A stretch of DNA of 64,000 bases from Enterococcus plantarum (GCF_001730295.1 NZ_MIKA01000008.1:1-64000); one strand, 5' to 3'. Positions 34,930 to 44,033 are shown, counted from the stretch's first letter. The notes: generated by a model not told the origin, from the letters alone. Numbers and translations: made by a program.

Positions 34930-36039
34930 ATGTCTAAACCAGGAGAAAACATATACAAACGAAAAGATGGCCGTTGGGAGGGAAGATACATAAAACATCG
35001 AAAAGAAGATGGAACTATTCAATACGGTTATATTTACCAACGCACTTACAATGCCGTAAAAAAACAATTAACACTCATGAAATCCCTCTATTATCATCAA
35101 TATCATAACCTTAACTCAAACTATACAGGAACTTTACAACAATGGGGTGTATTTTGGCTTTCTAATGTAAAAGAAAAAGTTAAATTAAGTACTTATACGA
35201 GCTACAGAAACAAACTTCATCAACATATATTTCCCGAAATTGGACAGATTCAACTCAGAAATATTTCAGCTCAACATATTGAATATCTTGTAATACAGCT
35301 AGAAGCTAATTTGTCCAAGTCTTCCATTCGAGTTACATTACAAGTATTGAAAACTTGTTTAAAAGAAGCAGTGAAACAAGGTATATTATTTGAAAATCCG
35401 TTTAATAAGGTAAAAATACCTGCACCAACGAGTAAAAAAGTTCGTTCTCTATCAATTGACGAAGAAAATAGACTTCAACGATATTGTCGTAATCATCCAA
35501 AAGGACTTCCAATACTTTTAGCCCTTCAAACAGGCTTGCGTATTGGTGAGATTTGCGGCCTGAAATGGGAAGATATCGATTTTTGCGATAACGTACTTCA
35601 TATTAGTCGAACTGTTCAACGTTTGCAAACAATTGAACCAAATGAAGGGAAAAAAACTAAGGTTGTAGTGCAATCTCCTAAAAGTAACAGTTCTGTGAGA
35701 GTTATTCCTATATCTAGTACAATCAGAGAAGAGTTAAAAAAATTAGAAGAATTGTCTGAGAGTCCATATGTATTCGGAACAATAGTACCTATAGAACCAA
35801 GGCTTATAACTTATTGGTTTAAAAAAATAATTGCTGAATTAGATATTCATGATGTAACCTTTCATTCACTCAGGCATACATTTGCTACTCGTTGTTTAGA
35901 AAAAGGAGTGACAATTGCTACGATCAGTGAACTTTTAGGTCACCATTCTATAAAGTTGACACTAGATACTTACATCAATACCTTTCTATCGGAGAAAAGG
36001 GAAGCCATTAAACTTATAGATTATAATTTAAATAATTAA
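34930..36039 (+). CDS. Tyrosine recombinase lying between inverted 28-bp repeats (369 aa)
   Basis: An N-terminal arm-binding-like domain (YKRKDGRWEGRYIKHRKEDG, residues 9-28) and a SAM-like core-binding domain (about 65-160) precede the catalytic domain. The catalytic residues are R204 (GLRIGEI), K251, H312 and R315 (HSLRHTFATR), H338 (LLGHHS) and Y348 (DTYIN), all present. A good ribosome binding site, agaaggatc, precedes ATG 34930. The gene and its own terminator fill the segment between the inverted repeats, and the right repeat abuts the WxL regulator gene. It most likely inverts its own segment; integration or excision is the alternative. Confidence 0.9.
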   Translation: MSKPGENIYKRKDGRWEGRYIKHRKEDGTIQYGYIYQRTYNAVKKQLTLMKSLYYHQYHNLNSNYTGTLQQWGVFWLSNVKEKVKLSTYTSYRNKLHQHIFPEIGQIQLRNISAQHIEYLVIQLEANLSKSSIRVTLQVLKTCLKEAVKQGILFENPFNKVKIPAPTSKKVRSLSIDEENRLQRYCRNHPKGLPILLALQTGLRIGEICGLKWEDIDFCDNVLHISRTVQRLQTIEPNEGKKTKVVVQSPKSNSSVRVIPISSTIREELKKLEELSESPYVFGTIVPIEPRLITYWFKKIIAELDIHDVTFHSLRHTFATRCLEKGVTIATISELLGHHSIKLTLDTYINTFLSEKREAIKLIDYNLNN

Positions 36040-36052
36040 ATAAGGATACTCC

Positions 36053-36093
36053 AAAACCATCTTGATTTTTTTTGTCAATGATGGTTTTTTTTA
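36053..36093 (+). terminator. Terminator of the recombinase gene
   Basis: The stem aaaaccatc/gatggtttt, with an inner ttga/tcaa pairing, is followed by an eight-base T run. It should stop recombinase transcription before it reaches the WxL regulator gene. Confidence 0.75.
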
Positions 36094-36156
36094 TTTTCAA
36101 CCGTCAGATAAATCGTCAAATAAAATTTAATTATTGATTTACTTGATGGTACGAGG

Positions 36157-36184
36157 ATTTTTCTTGTTTTAAAGTAAAACAAGA
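36157..36184 (-). repeat. Right 28-bp inverted copy of the recombination site
   Basis: These 28 bases are the exact reverse complement of 34717-34744. They form a near-palindrome with an aag centre, against ctt at the left. The site ends 5 bases before the GGAG of the regulator gene (36189-36192), so anything inverted to its left becomes the 5' leader of the WxL operon. Confidence 0.8.
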
Positions 36185-36200
36185 GAATGGAGTGAAAAAA

Positions 36201-36887
36201 ATGACAGAAATTGGTTTACTAGATTTTACTAACAATGAAGAAATCTTTTTGACTGAAATTATTCAAGTTTCCGAATATAAGATTATAAAAGTACCTAACA
36301 AGAAAGATGAATTTAAACTTTCAAACGGTCTAGATATCATTGTTATAAATGGTACTGGTTCAAGTGATTTTCAAACTATTTGTGAATGGTTAGCATTTTT
36401 AAAATCACAGACTAATGCTTATTTTATTGTTACTTTGGGGAAAGAAGATAAAAATGAACGATTAGTTTATTTACAATTAGGTGCTATGCAAGTCATAAAT
36501 CTGAATACTCAAAGTTCAGAAATACCAATTTTATTAAAAAATTATCATGAAAAGTTATCTAGCCGAAAAATTTCTCACAAGAGCTTAGAGCTAAACAGCG
36601 CAAATAGAACACTTTTAGTAGGCAGAGACAAAGAGATAGAGCTTACACGCTTGGAATATAAAATAATGAATTGTTTATCGGAAAATATTGGGACTACGGT
36701 CAGTCACAAAGAATTAATTTCCTGTGTTTGGGGACGAGATTCATCGGCTTCCAAAATCCAATTATCAAATTTAATATTCAACCTTCGTGGAAAGTTAGAC
36801 GCAAAAGATAGATTTTTGGTTAAAACAATCCGTTCTAAAGGTTATATGCTGGTAGAAAGGCGAAAAGATGATTCGGAAAAATCTTGA
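36201..36887 (+). CDS. Orphan atypical response regulator with OmpR-type winged helix (228 aa)
   Basis: ATG 36201 is 8 bases after GGAG. The upstream GTG overlaps that site and is rejected. Residues 1-120 look like a receiver domain without the phosphorylation site: GLDIIVING has Asn50 where Asp is expected, and LQLGAMQVINLNTQSSEI has Asn where the conserved Lys is expected. Residues about 125-222 form an OmpR-type winged helix (TRLEYKIMNCLSENIGTTVS, VKTIRSKGYMLV). No sensor kinase is adjacent. It leads the WxL operon, so it probably activates it, and its own expression may depend on the upstream invertible segment. Confidence 0.85.
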   Translation: MTEIGLLDFTNNEEIFLTEIIQVSEYKIIKVPNKKDEFKLSNGLDIIVINGTGSSDFQTICEWLAFLKSQTNAYFIVTLGKEDKNERLVYLQLGAMQVINLNTQSSEIPILLKNYHEKLSSRKISHKSLELNSANRTLLVGRDKEIELTRLEYKIMNCLSENIGTTVSHKELISCVWGRDSSASKIQLSNLIFNLRGKLDAKDRFLVKTIRSKGYMLVERRKDDSEKS

Positions 36888-36914
36888 ATAACTCAATAGA
36901 AAGGGGGAAAAATT

Positions 36915-37298
36915 TTGAAAAAAATCAATATAATCTACTTTGTATTTATTATCGTGAGTTCTGTATTATTTTCAAGCACAAATGTTCTAGCAGAAAATGT
37001 TGAGGTATCTACCATTGAATCTACTCAACAAGCTAAAAGCGAAGCGGGAATTCATTTTACTGAAAAAGAGCCTAGAAGCACAACTCCACCAAGTACAGAA
37101 AATACAGATTCAATGATTAGAGGAGGTGGTGACAGTGACTCTGGTTATACAAAACCAGTAGGTCGCACTGATTTACCAAATGCAGGTGAAACCGCGACTG
37201 GGATATTAATGTATATTGGAATGTTCATGGTTAACGTGATCATTGTATATATAATTTATATTAATTATAAAAAAAATAGAAAGAAGGAAAAAAAATGA
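36915..37298 (+). CDS. Small sortase-substrate-like protein of the WxL locus (127 aa)
   Basis: It starts at TTG 36915 after a strong gaaaggggg site. A signal peptide (IIYFVFIIVSSVLFSSTNVLA) is followed by a Ser/Thr-rich linker and LPNAGE, a variant LPXTG sorting motif. A membrane segment and a Lys-rich tail complete the protein. Such short LPXTG peptides are regular members of WxL gene clusters. The stop overlaps the next gene by 4 bases. Confidence 0.8.
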   Translation: MKKINIIYFVFIIVSSVLFSSTNVLAENVEVSTIESTQQAKSEAGIHFTEKEPRSTTPPSTENTDSMIRGGGDSDSGYTKPVGRTDLPNAGETATGILMYIGMFMVNVIIVYIIYINYKKNRKKEKK

Positions 37299-37966
37299 AA
37301 AAAATATTTGTATTTTCAAGTTTTATCGCAACCGGAGTCATTCTTCTAGGAGGTTCTCAAATAAGCTTTGCTGAAGAAACAGTAAGTGGTAGTGCTAATG
37401 GGCAAGGTGCAACATCTTATGGTTCTATCGAACTAACGCCAGATTCAGATTCTGGTACAGATCCTCTAGTACCGACCACACCAAGTGGTAAAACAGGAAA
37501 CGTAGGCGAGTTGACCATTGACAATGTTTCTCCTTTTGTTTTTGGAACACAAAGATTGACTGGTAAGAAAGCAATATACTATTCTACTACAACGGATGGA
37601 AATGTTCAAGTTACCGATAAAAGAGGAACAGGTGTCGGTTGGACATTGCAAGTAAGAAGTTCAGATTTTATTGATTCACAAAATAAGTCAAATATTCTTA
37701 AAGGAGCACAAGTAACAATTCCTGTTGGAACGGTTTCAAGTGACACTGATAATAGTTCAACTGCCCCAACTTCAAGTGAAGTAGCTTTAAACGCTACAGA
37801 CGCAACGATCTTTAAAGCTGCTGCACAAAGTGGACTAGGCTCATGGGTTGATAAATTTGATGGAGCAGATAATGAGTCAAAAGTCTCAATTGAAATTCCA
37901 TCTGGTAGTATGAAAGGAAGCTACGTGTCAACTATTACATGGACATTAGCTGATGCACCGAAATAA
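37295..37966 (+). CDS. WxL-domain surface protein 1 (223 aa)
   Basis: A signal peptide (about 1-26) and a short linker precede a single WxL domain. The first motif is GWTLQV (W116, L118), and the second is TWTL seven residues before the end (W216). The invariant DKRGTG lies just before the first motif. WxL domains bind peptidoglycan non-covalently. It is the first of four tandem homologues, all with gaps under 20 bases, so they form one operon. Confidence 0.92.
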   Translation: MKKIFVFSSFIATGVILLGGSQISFAEETVSGSANGQGATSYGSIELTPDSDSGTDPLVPTTPSGKTGNVGELTIDNVSPFVFGTQRLTGKKAIYYSTTTDGNVQVTDKRGTGVGWTLQVRSSDFIDSQNKSNILKGAQVTIPVGTVSSDTDNSSTAPTSSEVALNATDATIFKAAAQSGLGSWVDKFDGADNESKVSIEIPSGSMKGSYVSTITWTLADAPK

Positions 37967-37982
37967 CTTAGGAGGAAAATAA

Positions 37983-38612
37983 ATGAAAAAAAATTTTTTA
38001 ACATGTGGATTACTATTAAGTTCAATTCTTTTGTATAGTTACGGAACAACTGCTTATGCAGATGATGCCACAAGTAATGCCAATACGACGGTTACTGCGG
38101 GTGATGGAACAGGGGATTTGATTGATCAAAATGTTAAACCGCCGACAAACAGTTCTGGCCCTCTGACTATAGATGCTGTATCATCCTTTAATTTCGGGAC
38201 AATCAAAGTTGGGACCAAGAGTAAAGCAGCTGACACGTCAAATGGTGAAAAATTAGGCGTACAAGTTCGTGATGTACGTGGAACAGGAGCCGGTTGGGCT
38301 CTCAATGTAAAAGTAGGAACCTTTACAAATACGACAGATTCTACAAAAACTTTGTCAGCTTCTGTTTCTATTCCTAAAGGAACTGTTTCAAACGGTGTTG
38401 ATAGTACGCAAGGTGTTGTTGCTAAAGCGGTAGTTTTAAATCAATCTTATGCAAACATTATGAATGCACCAAAAGATACAGGTATGGGTAGATGGCTCGA
38501 TACTTTTGAATCAACAACTGATAAAGTTACCCTTCAAGATATCGCTCAAAATGCTTATGCAGGAAGTTATACAGCCACAATGAATTGGCAATTAGTAGAT
38601 GCGCCATCGTAA
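37983..38612 (+). CDS. WxL-domain surface protein 2 (209 aa)
   Basis: It has the same layout as its neighbours: a signal peptide ending near YADDA, a linker and a WxL domain with GAGWALNVKV and C-terminal NWQLVDAPS (W202). The ribosome binding site taggagg lies just upstream. The length is close to the first copy, but the linker sequence differs strongly, so the copies are old duplications rather than recent ones. Confidence 0.92.
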   Translation: MKKNFLTCGLLLSSILLYSYGTTAYADDATSNANTTVTAGDGTGDLIDQNVKPPTNSSGPLTIDAVSSFNFGTIKVGTKSKAADTSNGEKLGVQVRDVRGTGAGWALNVKVGTFTNTTDSTKTLSASVSIPKGTVSNGVDSTQGVVAKAVVLNQSYANIMNAPKDTGMGRWLDTFESTTDKVTLQDIAQNAYAGSYTATMNWQLVDAPS

Positions 38613-38630
38613 GAGAGGAGAGGAAAGTAA

Positions 38631-39320
38631 ATGAAAAAAATCGTTCCATTATTAGCAATAGGCGTTCTTTATAGCGCATTTGCCATTCAAAGCAATACTG
38701 CAGATGCAGAAAGTAATGCAAACTCAGATGCAACATTCTCATTAGAAGCACAGGATCAAGACGGAGGTGGAACAGACCCAATTTTACCAATTCCGCCAAC
38801 GGGTAACACAGGTCCGTTAACAATTGATGCAGTTTCAAGTTTTGTATTTCCAAATGCGAAAATATCTGGAGAAGCTCTGACAGTTGTCGGTGAATCTGCC
38901 GAAGTAAATGGAAATAAAGGTATCATGGGAGCTCAAGTAACAGATAGTAGAGGATCTGGAGCTGGTTGGACCTTGAAAGCAAAAATCACTGATTTTACTG
39001 GAACAGACTCTGATAACACAGTACGTACATTAAAAGGAGCGGTCTTGACATTACCACAAGGTCAGGTGAAGACATCTGATACTGCAACAGCAGTTGCAGA
39101 TGCGAATAAACCTGTCTCCAATTCAGTATCATTAAACGATACAGATCAGAAATTATTAACCGCTGCAAAAGGAAATGGATTAGGTGTGTGGTATGTCAAC
39201 TTTGAAAATGATTCTCAAGGAACAGCACAAAAAGAAGTAAAACTATATGTCCCTACGGGTAATTTTAAAGCAAATTATAAAGCAACGATTTCATGGACGC
39301 TGTCAGAAGCGCCAGAATAA
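38631..39320 (+). CDS. WxL-domain surface protein 3 (229 aa)
   Basis: A signal peptide is followed by a linker with GGGTDPILPIPPTGNTG and a WxL domain containing GAGWTLKAKI and, at the end, SWTLSEAPE. The DSRGSGAGW stretch replaces the usual DxRGTG. The gene starts after agaggagagg and is translated in series with its neighbours. It is presumably non-covalently wall-bound like its homologues. Confidence 0.92.
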   Translation: MKKIVPLLAIGVLYSAFAIQSNTADAESNANSDATFSLEAQDQDGGGTDPILPIPPTGNTGPLTIDAVSSFVFPNAKISGEALTVVGESAEVNGNKGIMGAQVTDSRGSGAGWTLKAKITDFTGTDSDNTVRTLKGAVLTLPQGQVKTSDTATAVADANKPVSNSVSLNDTDQKLLTAAKGNGLGVWYVNFENDSQGTAQKEVKLYVPTGNFKANYKATISWTLSEAPE

Positions 39321-39331
39321 GGAGGAAAAAA

Positions 39332-40027
39332 ATGAAAAAACAACTTTTTGTATTCTCAGCAGTAGTACTTGCAAATGTATTAATCGCAACACAAGTACAG
39401 GCTGAAACAGTGAGTAACGGTAGTATCAGTTTGACAGATGGGTCAGGACAAGTGACACCACCGTTGGATCCAACAGATCCAACGAATCCTAATCCAGAAA
39501 GCCCAACAGATCCTGAAGATCCAAATAACAATGGAACTGGGAATGTTGGTCCATTATCAATCGACTACGTTTCAAACTTTACGTTTGGGGAACATAAAAT
39601 CTCAGGGTCAGACATGACATTTTATGCAAAAAATGCTAATCCATATGTACAAGTAACAGATACTCGTGGAACAGGTGCTGGTTGGACCGTGCAAGCAAGT
39701 ATTTCAGATTTTACATCGGCAAGCAAAACTTCAACATTAAAAGGAGCACAATTAACGCTTAAAAATCCAGAAGCAAAATCTGCCAGTCAAGCAACAACAT
39801 CAGAAGCACCGAACGGAACATCAAAACTTGATTTTAATACAAGTAAACAAACAGTTGTAGTTTCTAAAAAAAGTGCGGGTAAAGGAACGTGGTTGAATGT
39901 TTATTCAGCTGAAAGTGGAAAAACAGAAAATACAAACGTTGTTTTAAGTGTTCCAGCGGGATCACCTGAAGCAAATACAACTTATACAGCAACAATTAAT
40001 TGGGAATTATTAGACGCCCCTAAATAA
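39332..40027 (+). CDS. WxL-domain surface protein 4 (231 aa)
   Basis: ATG 39332 follows aaggagg. The upstream ATG 39293 lies inside the previous gene and is rejected. The signal peptide is followed by a Pro/Asn/Thr-rich linker with tandem DPTNPN-type units. The WxL domain has GAGWTVQASI, where the third position is Val, and the C-terminal NWELLDAPK. It is the last of the four tandem copies. Confidence 0.92.
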   Translation: MKKQLFVFSAVVLANVLIATQVQAETVSNGSISLTDGSGQVTPPLDPTDPTNPNPESPTDPEDPNNNGTGNVGPLSIDYVSNFTFGEHKISGSDMTFYAKNANPYVQVTDTRGTGAGWTVQASISDFTSASKTSTLKGAQLTLKNPEAKSASQATTSEAPNGTSKLDFNTSKQTVVVSKKSAGKGTWLNVYSAESGKTENTNVVLSVPAGSPEANTTYTATINWELLDAPK

Positions 40028-40110
40028 AGCAACGATAGTTTGATAGCAGACAAGTGAAGAAACTGCCTACTAGTTAATTGCGAATTCATTTTAAGAAAGT
40101 TGGTACACGA

Positions 40111-41214
40111 ATGAGAGTAAACAAATTAATAATGACTATATGTATAGTAGGTGGGTTTCTTGGCTTTTTTGCCAAGAACTCTGCCGCAGAAGGCATTAAC
40201 TATTCCGTAAAAGCAACAATTCCAGAAAATCAGATTGATGCATCAAAATCTTATTTTGATTTAAAAATGATGCCTGATCAAGAACAAAATTTAGCCATGA
40301 CTTTAAAGAATACGAGTAAAGAATCAATCACAGTCAATGTGACACCGACGACAGCAACAACAAATCAAAATGGTGTTATTGATTATAGTGTTAGAGATGC
40401 TAAAGACGATTCATCCTTAGCGTATCCCTTTACATCATTAGTCGACAAGGAACAAAAGGTCACACTTAAAGCAGATGAAAGTAAAGAAGTTATCTTTAAA
40501 TTACATATGCCAAAGGATTCCTTTGATGGAACTATTTTAGGAGGATTCTCAATTGCAGAAGATACAACTTCTGACAAAAATGAGAAGAGCAGTGAGGGAG
40601 TTCAAATCAAAAATGAGTACTCCTTTATTATTGGAGTATCGTTAAAGGAAACGGAGGCAACGATCGTTCCAGAATTAGTGTTGAACGATGTGAAACCAAC
40701 CTTATTAAATTATAGAACCGCTGTAACCTTGAATTTGCAAAATACGAAAGCAACGATCGTCAACGGACTAAAAGTGGATGCGTCGATTTCGAAAAAAGGA
40801 TCAAGCGAGGTCCTATATAAAGAAACAAAAGAAGGCTTATCCATGGCGCCTAATTCCAATTTTGACTACCCTATATCCTGGGCAAACCAAGCATTAAAAG
40901 CTGGTGAATACGAAGTCTCTGTAAAGGCTTCTGCTGGAGAGAAAAATTGGACATTTAAGAAAGCTTTTACCATTTCAGCAGATGAAAGTAAAAAATTAAA
41001 TGACGAAGCAGTCGAAGTGAAAAAAGAAACTAATTATTTTTGGTTGATTATTGGGGTTGTTGTAGGGATTATCTTCTTAATTATCGCTATAGTAGTGTTC
41101 TTCATGCATAAAAAACAAAAAGAAAGAAAGCGAAAAGAAGAAGTAGCAAAGTTAAAAGCGAAACGAAAAAAAAGAAAGAAGAAGAAAAAGAATATTAGTA
41201 ACGATACAGAATAA
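40111..41214 (+). CDS. DUF916/DUF3324 WxL-locus anchor protein (367 aa)
   Basis: ATG 40111 is preferred over TTG 40078, although its ribosome site (aagaaag) is modest. The signal peptide ends near NSAAEG. The DUF916 part has ASKSYFDLKMMPDQEQNLAM and the DUF3324 part MAPNSNFDYPISW. One C-terminal membrane segment (FWLIIGVVVGIIFLIIAIVV) and a very basic cytoplasmic tail follow. Such proteins bind peptidoglycan and WxL partners and tether them to the membrane. Confidence 0.92.
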   Translation: MRVNKLIMTICIVGGFLGFFAKNSAAEGINYSVKATIPENQIDASKSYFDLKMMPDQEQNLAMTLKNTSKESITVNVTPTTATTNQNGVIDYSVRDAKDDSSLAYPFTSLVDKEQKVTLKADESKEVIFKLHMPKDSFDGTILGGFSIAEDTTSDKNEKSSEGVQIKNEYSFIIGVSLKETEATIVPELVLNDVKPTLLNYRTAVTLNLQNTKATIVNGLKVDASISKKGSSEVLYKETKEGLSMAPNSNFDYPISWANQALKAGEYEVSVKASAGEKNWTFKKAFTISADESKKLNDEAVEVKKETNYFWLIIGVVVGIIFLIIAIVVFFMHKKQKERKRKEEVAKLKAKRKKRKKKKKNISNDTE

Positions 41215-41237
41215 AAAGTAAAAAAGGAGTTGATAAA

Positions 41238-43241
41238 GTGATTAAAATTATGCGTAATATAATATGTTTGTTTGTTCTAATCATGAGTTTTACTGGTGTT
41301 TTGTTATTAAATAGCTCTGAAAGAGCAGAGGCTGCTATTCTTGAAAGTAAAATTACAGTTCCTTTATATGGAAATGGTTCGGTTAAGAACAGTGTATTGT
41401 CATTGAAGTTTGATACCGTTGAAAATACGGGAAAGTTATATTTTACTCCAGGAGATTCTTCTGCTGTTTTTCACAAAGGATTTGCAAATAATGCTTACTA
41501 TTCAGTTGCTGTTTTTCCTCAACCAGTTAATGTGAATGACGTAGTTACTTCTAGATATAATGAGGTAATGAACGGTAATGATGTGCAATCTAAATTAGCT
41601 ACAGCATTTGACGGGAAAATAATAAAATATGGGAATGTACTTAGATTAATTCTTGCAGAACCAGAAAAACAAAAGGTGTCAAATGCGAGTGGGACTTCAT
41701 TTGAAGGTATAACTACTAATTTTAAGATTATGTATTATTTGTTGACACCTGGTGGGTTTGTCCCAGTAAATGATGCAATTATTTTTAGAACTTTTGATGG
41801 AGTTACTGGAGTGCTGTCAAATAAGTATCCTATTGGGTTTCAAATCACCAGTATTATAGCAAATCAAGCCATAAGCAGTTCAGCAGCTTCTAGCCAAAAT
41901 CAGCTAAGAACGGATGGATTCGCATCGGATTTTGGTCCAACAGTATCAGCGGATAATTGGAAATTTCAAAGTATGTTGACTGACAGTTCAGATGAGTACG
42001 CTAGTTTGTCAAAATATGACGTTTCTTCTGACCATAAATTAGTTAATTTGTCGGTATCATCTTCAGCAAAAGCGCAGCCTTCAACTACTATAAAAGACTT
42101 TAATACACAAATAATGCCAAGTGCGACAAGTGGTAGCGGACCATTGAGTGGTCTATATGGACAAATATATAGAGTGTACTCGAAAGATCCAAAGAGAGCA
42201 ATCAGATTCAATGCGTTAGGTTGGTCTGAATTACCTCAATCCGAAGTCTATTATGAATACACTTCGGAAACTTCAGTACGTAATAAACCTGCCTTAAACG
42301 AGTTAGATTTCAACAAGGTAACCGCAAAAAATATCACATTGGAGTTAGGCAGTGATACAAGTAAAAAGGCAGTGACAGATTTCACTACAGTTTCAAGTTA
42401 TTCTAAATTGAGTTCATCCTTTGGAGAAACACTCAAATCAGATACTTTAGGTAGTTACGATTTACCGATAACCATTAATCAACCGTTGATTACGAACAAT
42501 AACTATCTTAGAAGTAGTGTAATTTCTAAAGTGACGGTAGTAGATACAACGAAACCAACCGGAACCGTAAAATCAAACTTAACAGTAGCAATAAATGGAA
42601 CGCTGGAATTAAAAGATATATTTTCTGCTGTTACTGACAACAGCGGGACGACCAATTTAAAATATTCATACGTAGGTAACGAGTTGGATACATCAACATT
42701 AGGAAAACAAACAGTAACTGTTCGTATCGCTGATTCTTCAGGAAACTATTCAGACTATAGTGTTACTATTGAAGTAAAATCTGGTAACTTTGGGATATTG
42801 TCTTCAGATACACTAAATTTTGGAATGATTAAGGCTGGAGTTACAACTAAAAATGTAGTTCTTGGAACAAATGAAACTGTAGGTATTTCAATGGAAGACC
42901 AGCGTGGAACCAAAACAGGCTGGCGTATTCAAGCGAAGACCTCAGCATTTACACCCAAAAGTACTACAACAGGAAAAGCATTCACGGCAGGAATCAAAAT
43001 GCCGAAAGGATCAGTTAAATCAAATGGGACAACCACAACAGATCTCAATACATTTGATGTTACATTGAATAGTTCATTGCAAAATGTAATCAGTGCTCCT
43101 TCAGGTAAAGGGATGAATAGCTGGACCTATACGTTAGGAACTACATCAAATCCTGTAAGCTTGGTGAATATTCCAACGACCGTTTATGTGGGGGACTATC
43201 AAGCAACTCTAACATGGTCTATGATCAATGCGCCAAGTTAA
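41238..43241 (+). CDS. Large WxL protein with Ig-like domain (667 aa)
   Basis: GTG 41238 follows aaaggag by 9 bases. A signal peptide (IICLFVLIMSFTGVLLL) leads into a long N-terminal domain without clear relatives. An Ig-like module (about residues 430-515, VVDTTKPTGTVKSNLTVAIN) follows. A C-terminal WxL domain has GWRIQAKTSAF and TWSMINAPS, where the third position is Ile or Met, a relaxed version of the motif. In WxL clusters this is typically the exposed partner of the small WxL proteins. Ligand unknown. Confidence 0.88.
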   Translation: MIKIMRNIICLFVLIMSFTGVLLLNSSERAEAAILESKITVPLYGNGSVKNSVLSLKFDTVENTGKLYFTPGDSSAVFHKGFANNAYYSVAVFPQPVNVNDVVTSRYNEVMNGNDVQSKLATAFDGKIIKYGNVLRLILAEPEKQKVSNASGTSFEGITTNFKIMYYLLTPGGFVPVNDAIIFRTFDGVTGVLSNKYPIGFQITSIIANQAISSSAASSQNQLRTDGFASDFGPTVSADNWKFQSMLTDSSDEYASLSKYDVSSDHKLVNLSVSSSAKAQPSTTIKDFNTQIMPSATSGSGPLSGLYGQIYRVYSKDPKRAIRFNALGWSELPQSEVYYEYTSETSVRNKPALNELDFNKVTAKNITLELGSDTSKKAVTDFTTVSSYSKLSSSFGETLKSDTLGSYDLPITINQPLITNNNYLRSSVISKVTVVDTTKPTGTVKSNLTVAINGTLELKDIFSAVTDNSGTTNLKYSYVGNELDTSTLGKQTVTVRIADSSGNYSDYSVTIEVKSGNFGILSSDTLNFGMIKAGVTTKNVVLGTNETVGISMEDQRGTKTGWRIQAKTSAFTPKSTTTGKAFTAGIKMPKGSVKSNGTTTTDLNTFDVTLNSSLQNVISAPSGKGMNSWTYTLGTTSNPVSLVNIPTTVYVGDYQATLTWSMINAPS

Positions 43242-43271
43242 TTATAAGAACGAATATAAAAGGAGTTTGTT

Positions 43272-43847
43272 ATGGGAAGATTTAAGAAATTCGTTTGGTT
43301 TCTGATAAGTATCGTGCTACTTTTACAATTATTTACGGTGATAATTGTTTATCAAGATGTAGCTAATTTAAAGATCATCTTTTTGTCATTAGAAGAGTAC
43401 CCGCTAATTGGACCGTTTATGCCAATATTCTTGTTTTACAGCGGGTGCACGTTTTTCCTAATTGCAGTATTTGGATTGTTAATTGTACTCTTCTTTCCAG
43501 TTAATCAAAAATATCTGTTGCTCAAAAAAGAGCATAGTAAAATAACAATCGAACAAAAAGCATTTGAGTCAATAATTCTAACTGAAGTGCAAAAATTAAC
43601 GTTTATCACAAAAGCTACTGTTAATGTAAAAGTTTTTAAAAGACACAAACGACTAATTGGTGTAATCAAGGGACAAATTAGTTCGGATGATGAGGCAGCT
43701 GCTTCACTTGATGAGTTAATAAACTCAATTGAATGTACGTTTGAGCAGATGTTTTCTTTACCGAAGGAATCGGTACGATTAAAAGTAAGACTTAAACCAT
43801 ACAAAGGTGAGGTAAAAAAGGCGGATAATCGAAAACGTGTTGCTTAA
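43272..43847 (+). CDS. amaP: AmaP-like membrane anchor for Asp23 (191 aa)
   Basis: ATG 43272 follows aaaggagtt. Two N-terminal membrane segments (WFLISIVLLLQLFTVIIVY and IFLFYSGCTFFLIAVFGLLI) are followed by a cytoplasmic domain related to Asp23, as in AmaP. AmaP recruits Asp23 to the membrane in staphylococci. Here the gene precedes a DUF2273 gene and an Asp23 gene, completing the usual trio. Confidence 0.85.
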   Translation: MGRFKKFVWFLISIVLLLQLFTVIIVYQDVANLKIIFLSLEEYPLIGPFMPIFLFYSGCTFFLIAVFGLLIVLFFPVNQKYLLLKKEHSKITIEQKAFESIILTEVQKLTFITKATVNVKVFKRHKRLIGVIKGQISSDDEAAASLDELINSIECTFEQMFSLPKESVRLKVRLKPYKGEVKKADNRKRVA

Positions 43848-43862
43848 AATTGGAGGTAAACT

Positions 43863-44033
43863 ATGGAATCATTAAAAGAATATAAAATTCCTCTAATGGG
43901 ATTTGTTATTGGCATCATTCTAGCGATTTTATTTATCTATGTAGGTTTTTTTAAAATGATAGCTATTCTTGCACTAGGGCTTTTAGGTTCAGTCGCAGGG
44001 TACTATATAAATCAGCGTTATCTAACAAAATGA
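43863..44033 (+). CDS. DUF2273 small membrane protein (56 aa)
   Basis: ATG 43863 follows ttggaggta. The 56-residue product has two membrane helices (LMGFVIGIILAILFIYVG and MIAILALGLLGSVAGYYI). This is the DUF2273 family that sits between amaP and asp23 in many Firmicutes. It is too short for many gene callers but is clearly part of the unit. Confidence 0.85.
   Translation: MESLKEYKIPLMGFVIGIILAILFIYVGFFKMIAILALGLLGSVAGYYINQRYLTK

Noticed and set aside
34876-35067. 63-codon minus-strand ORF overlapping the recombinase start
   Set aside because: Antisense shadow of a well-supported gene.
34705-36200. Segment as a simple integrated element with attL/attR
   Set aside because: The 28-bp copies are in inverted, not direct, orientation and their central bases match only when inverted. 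Excision is not favoured.
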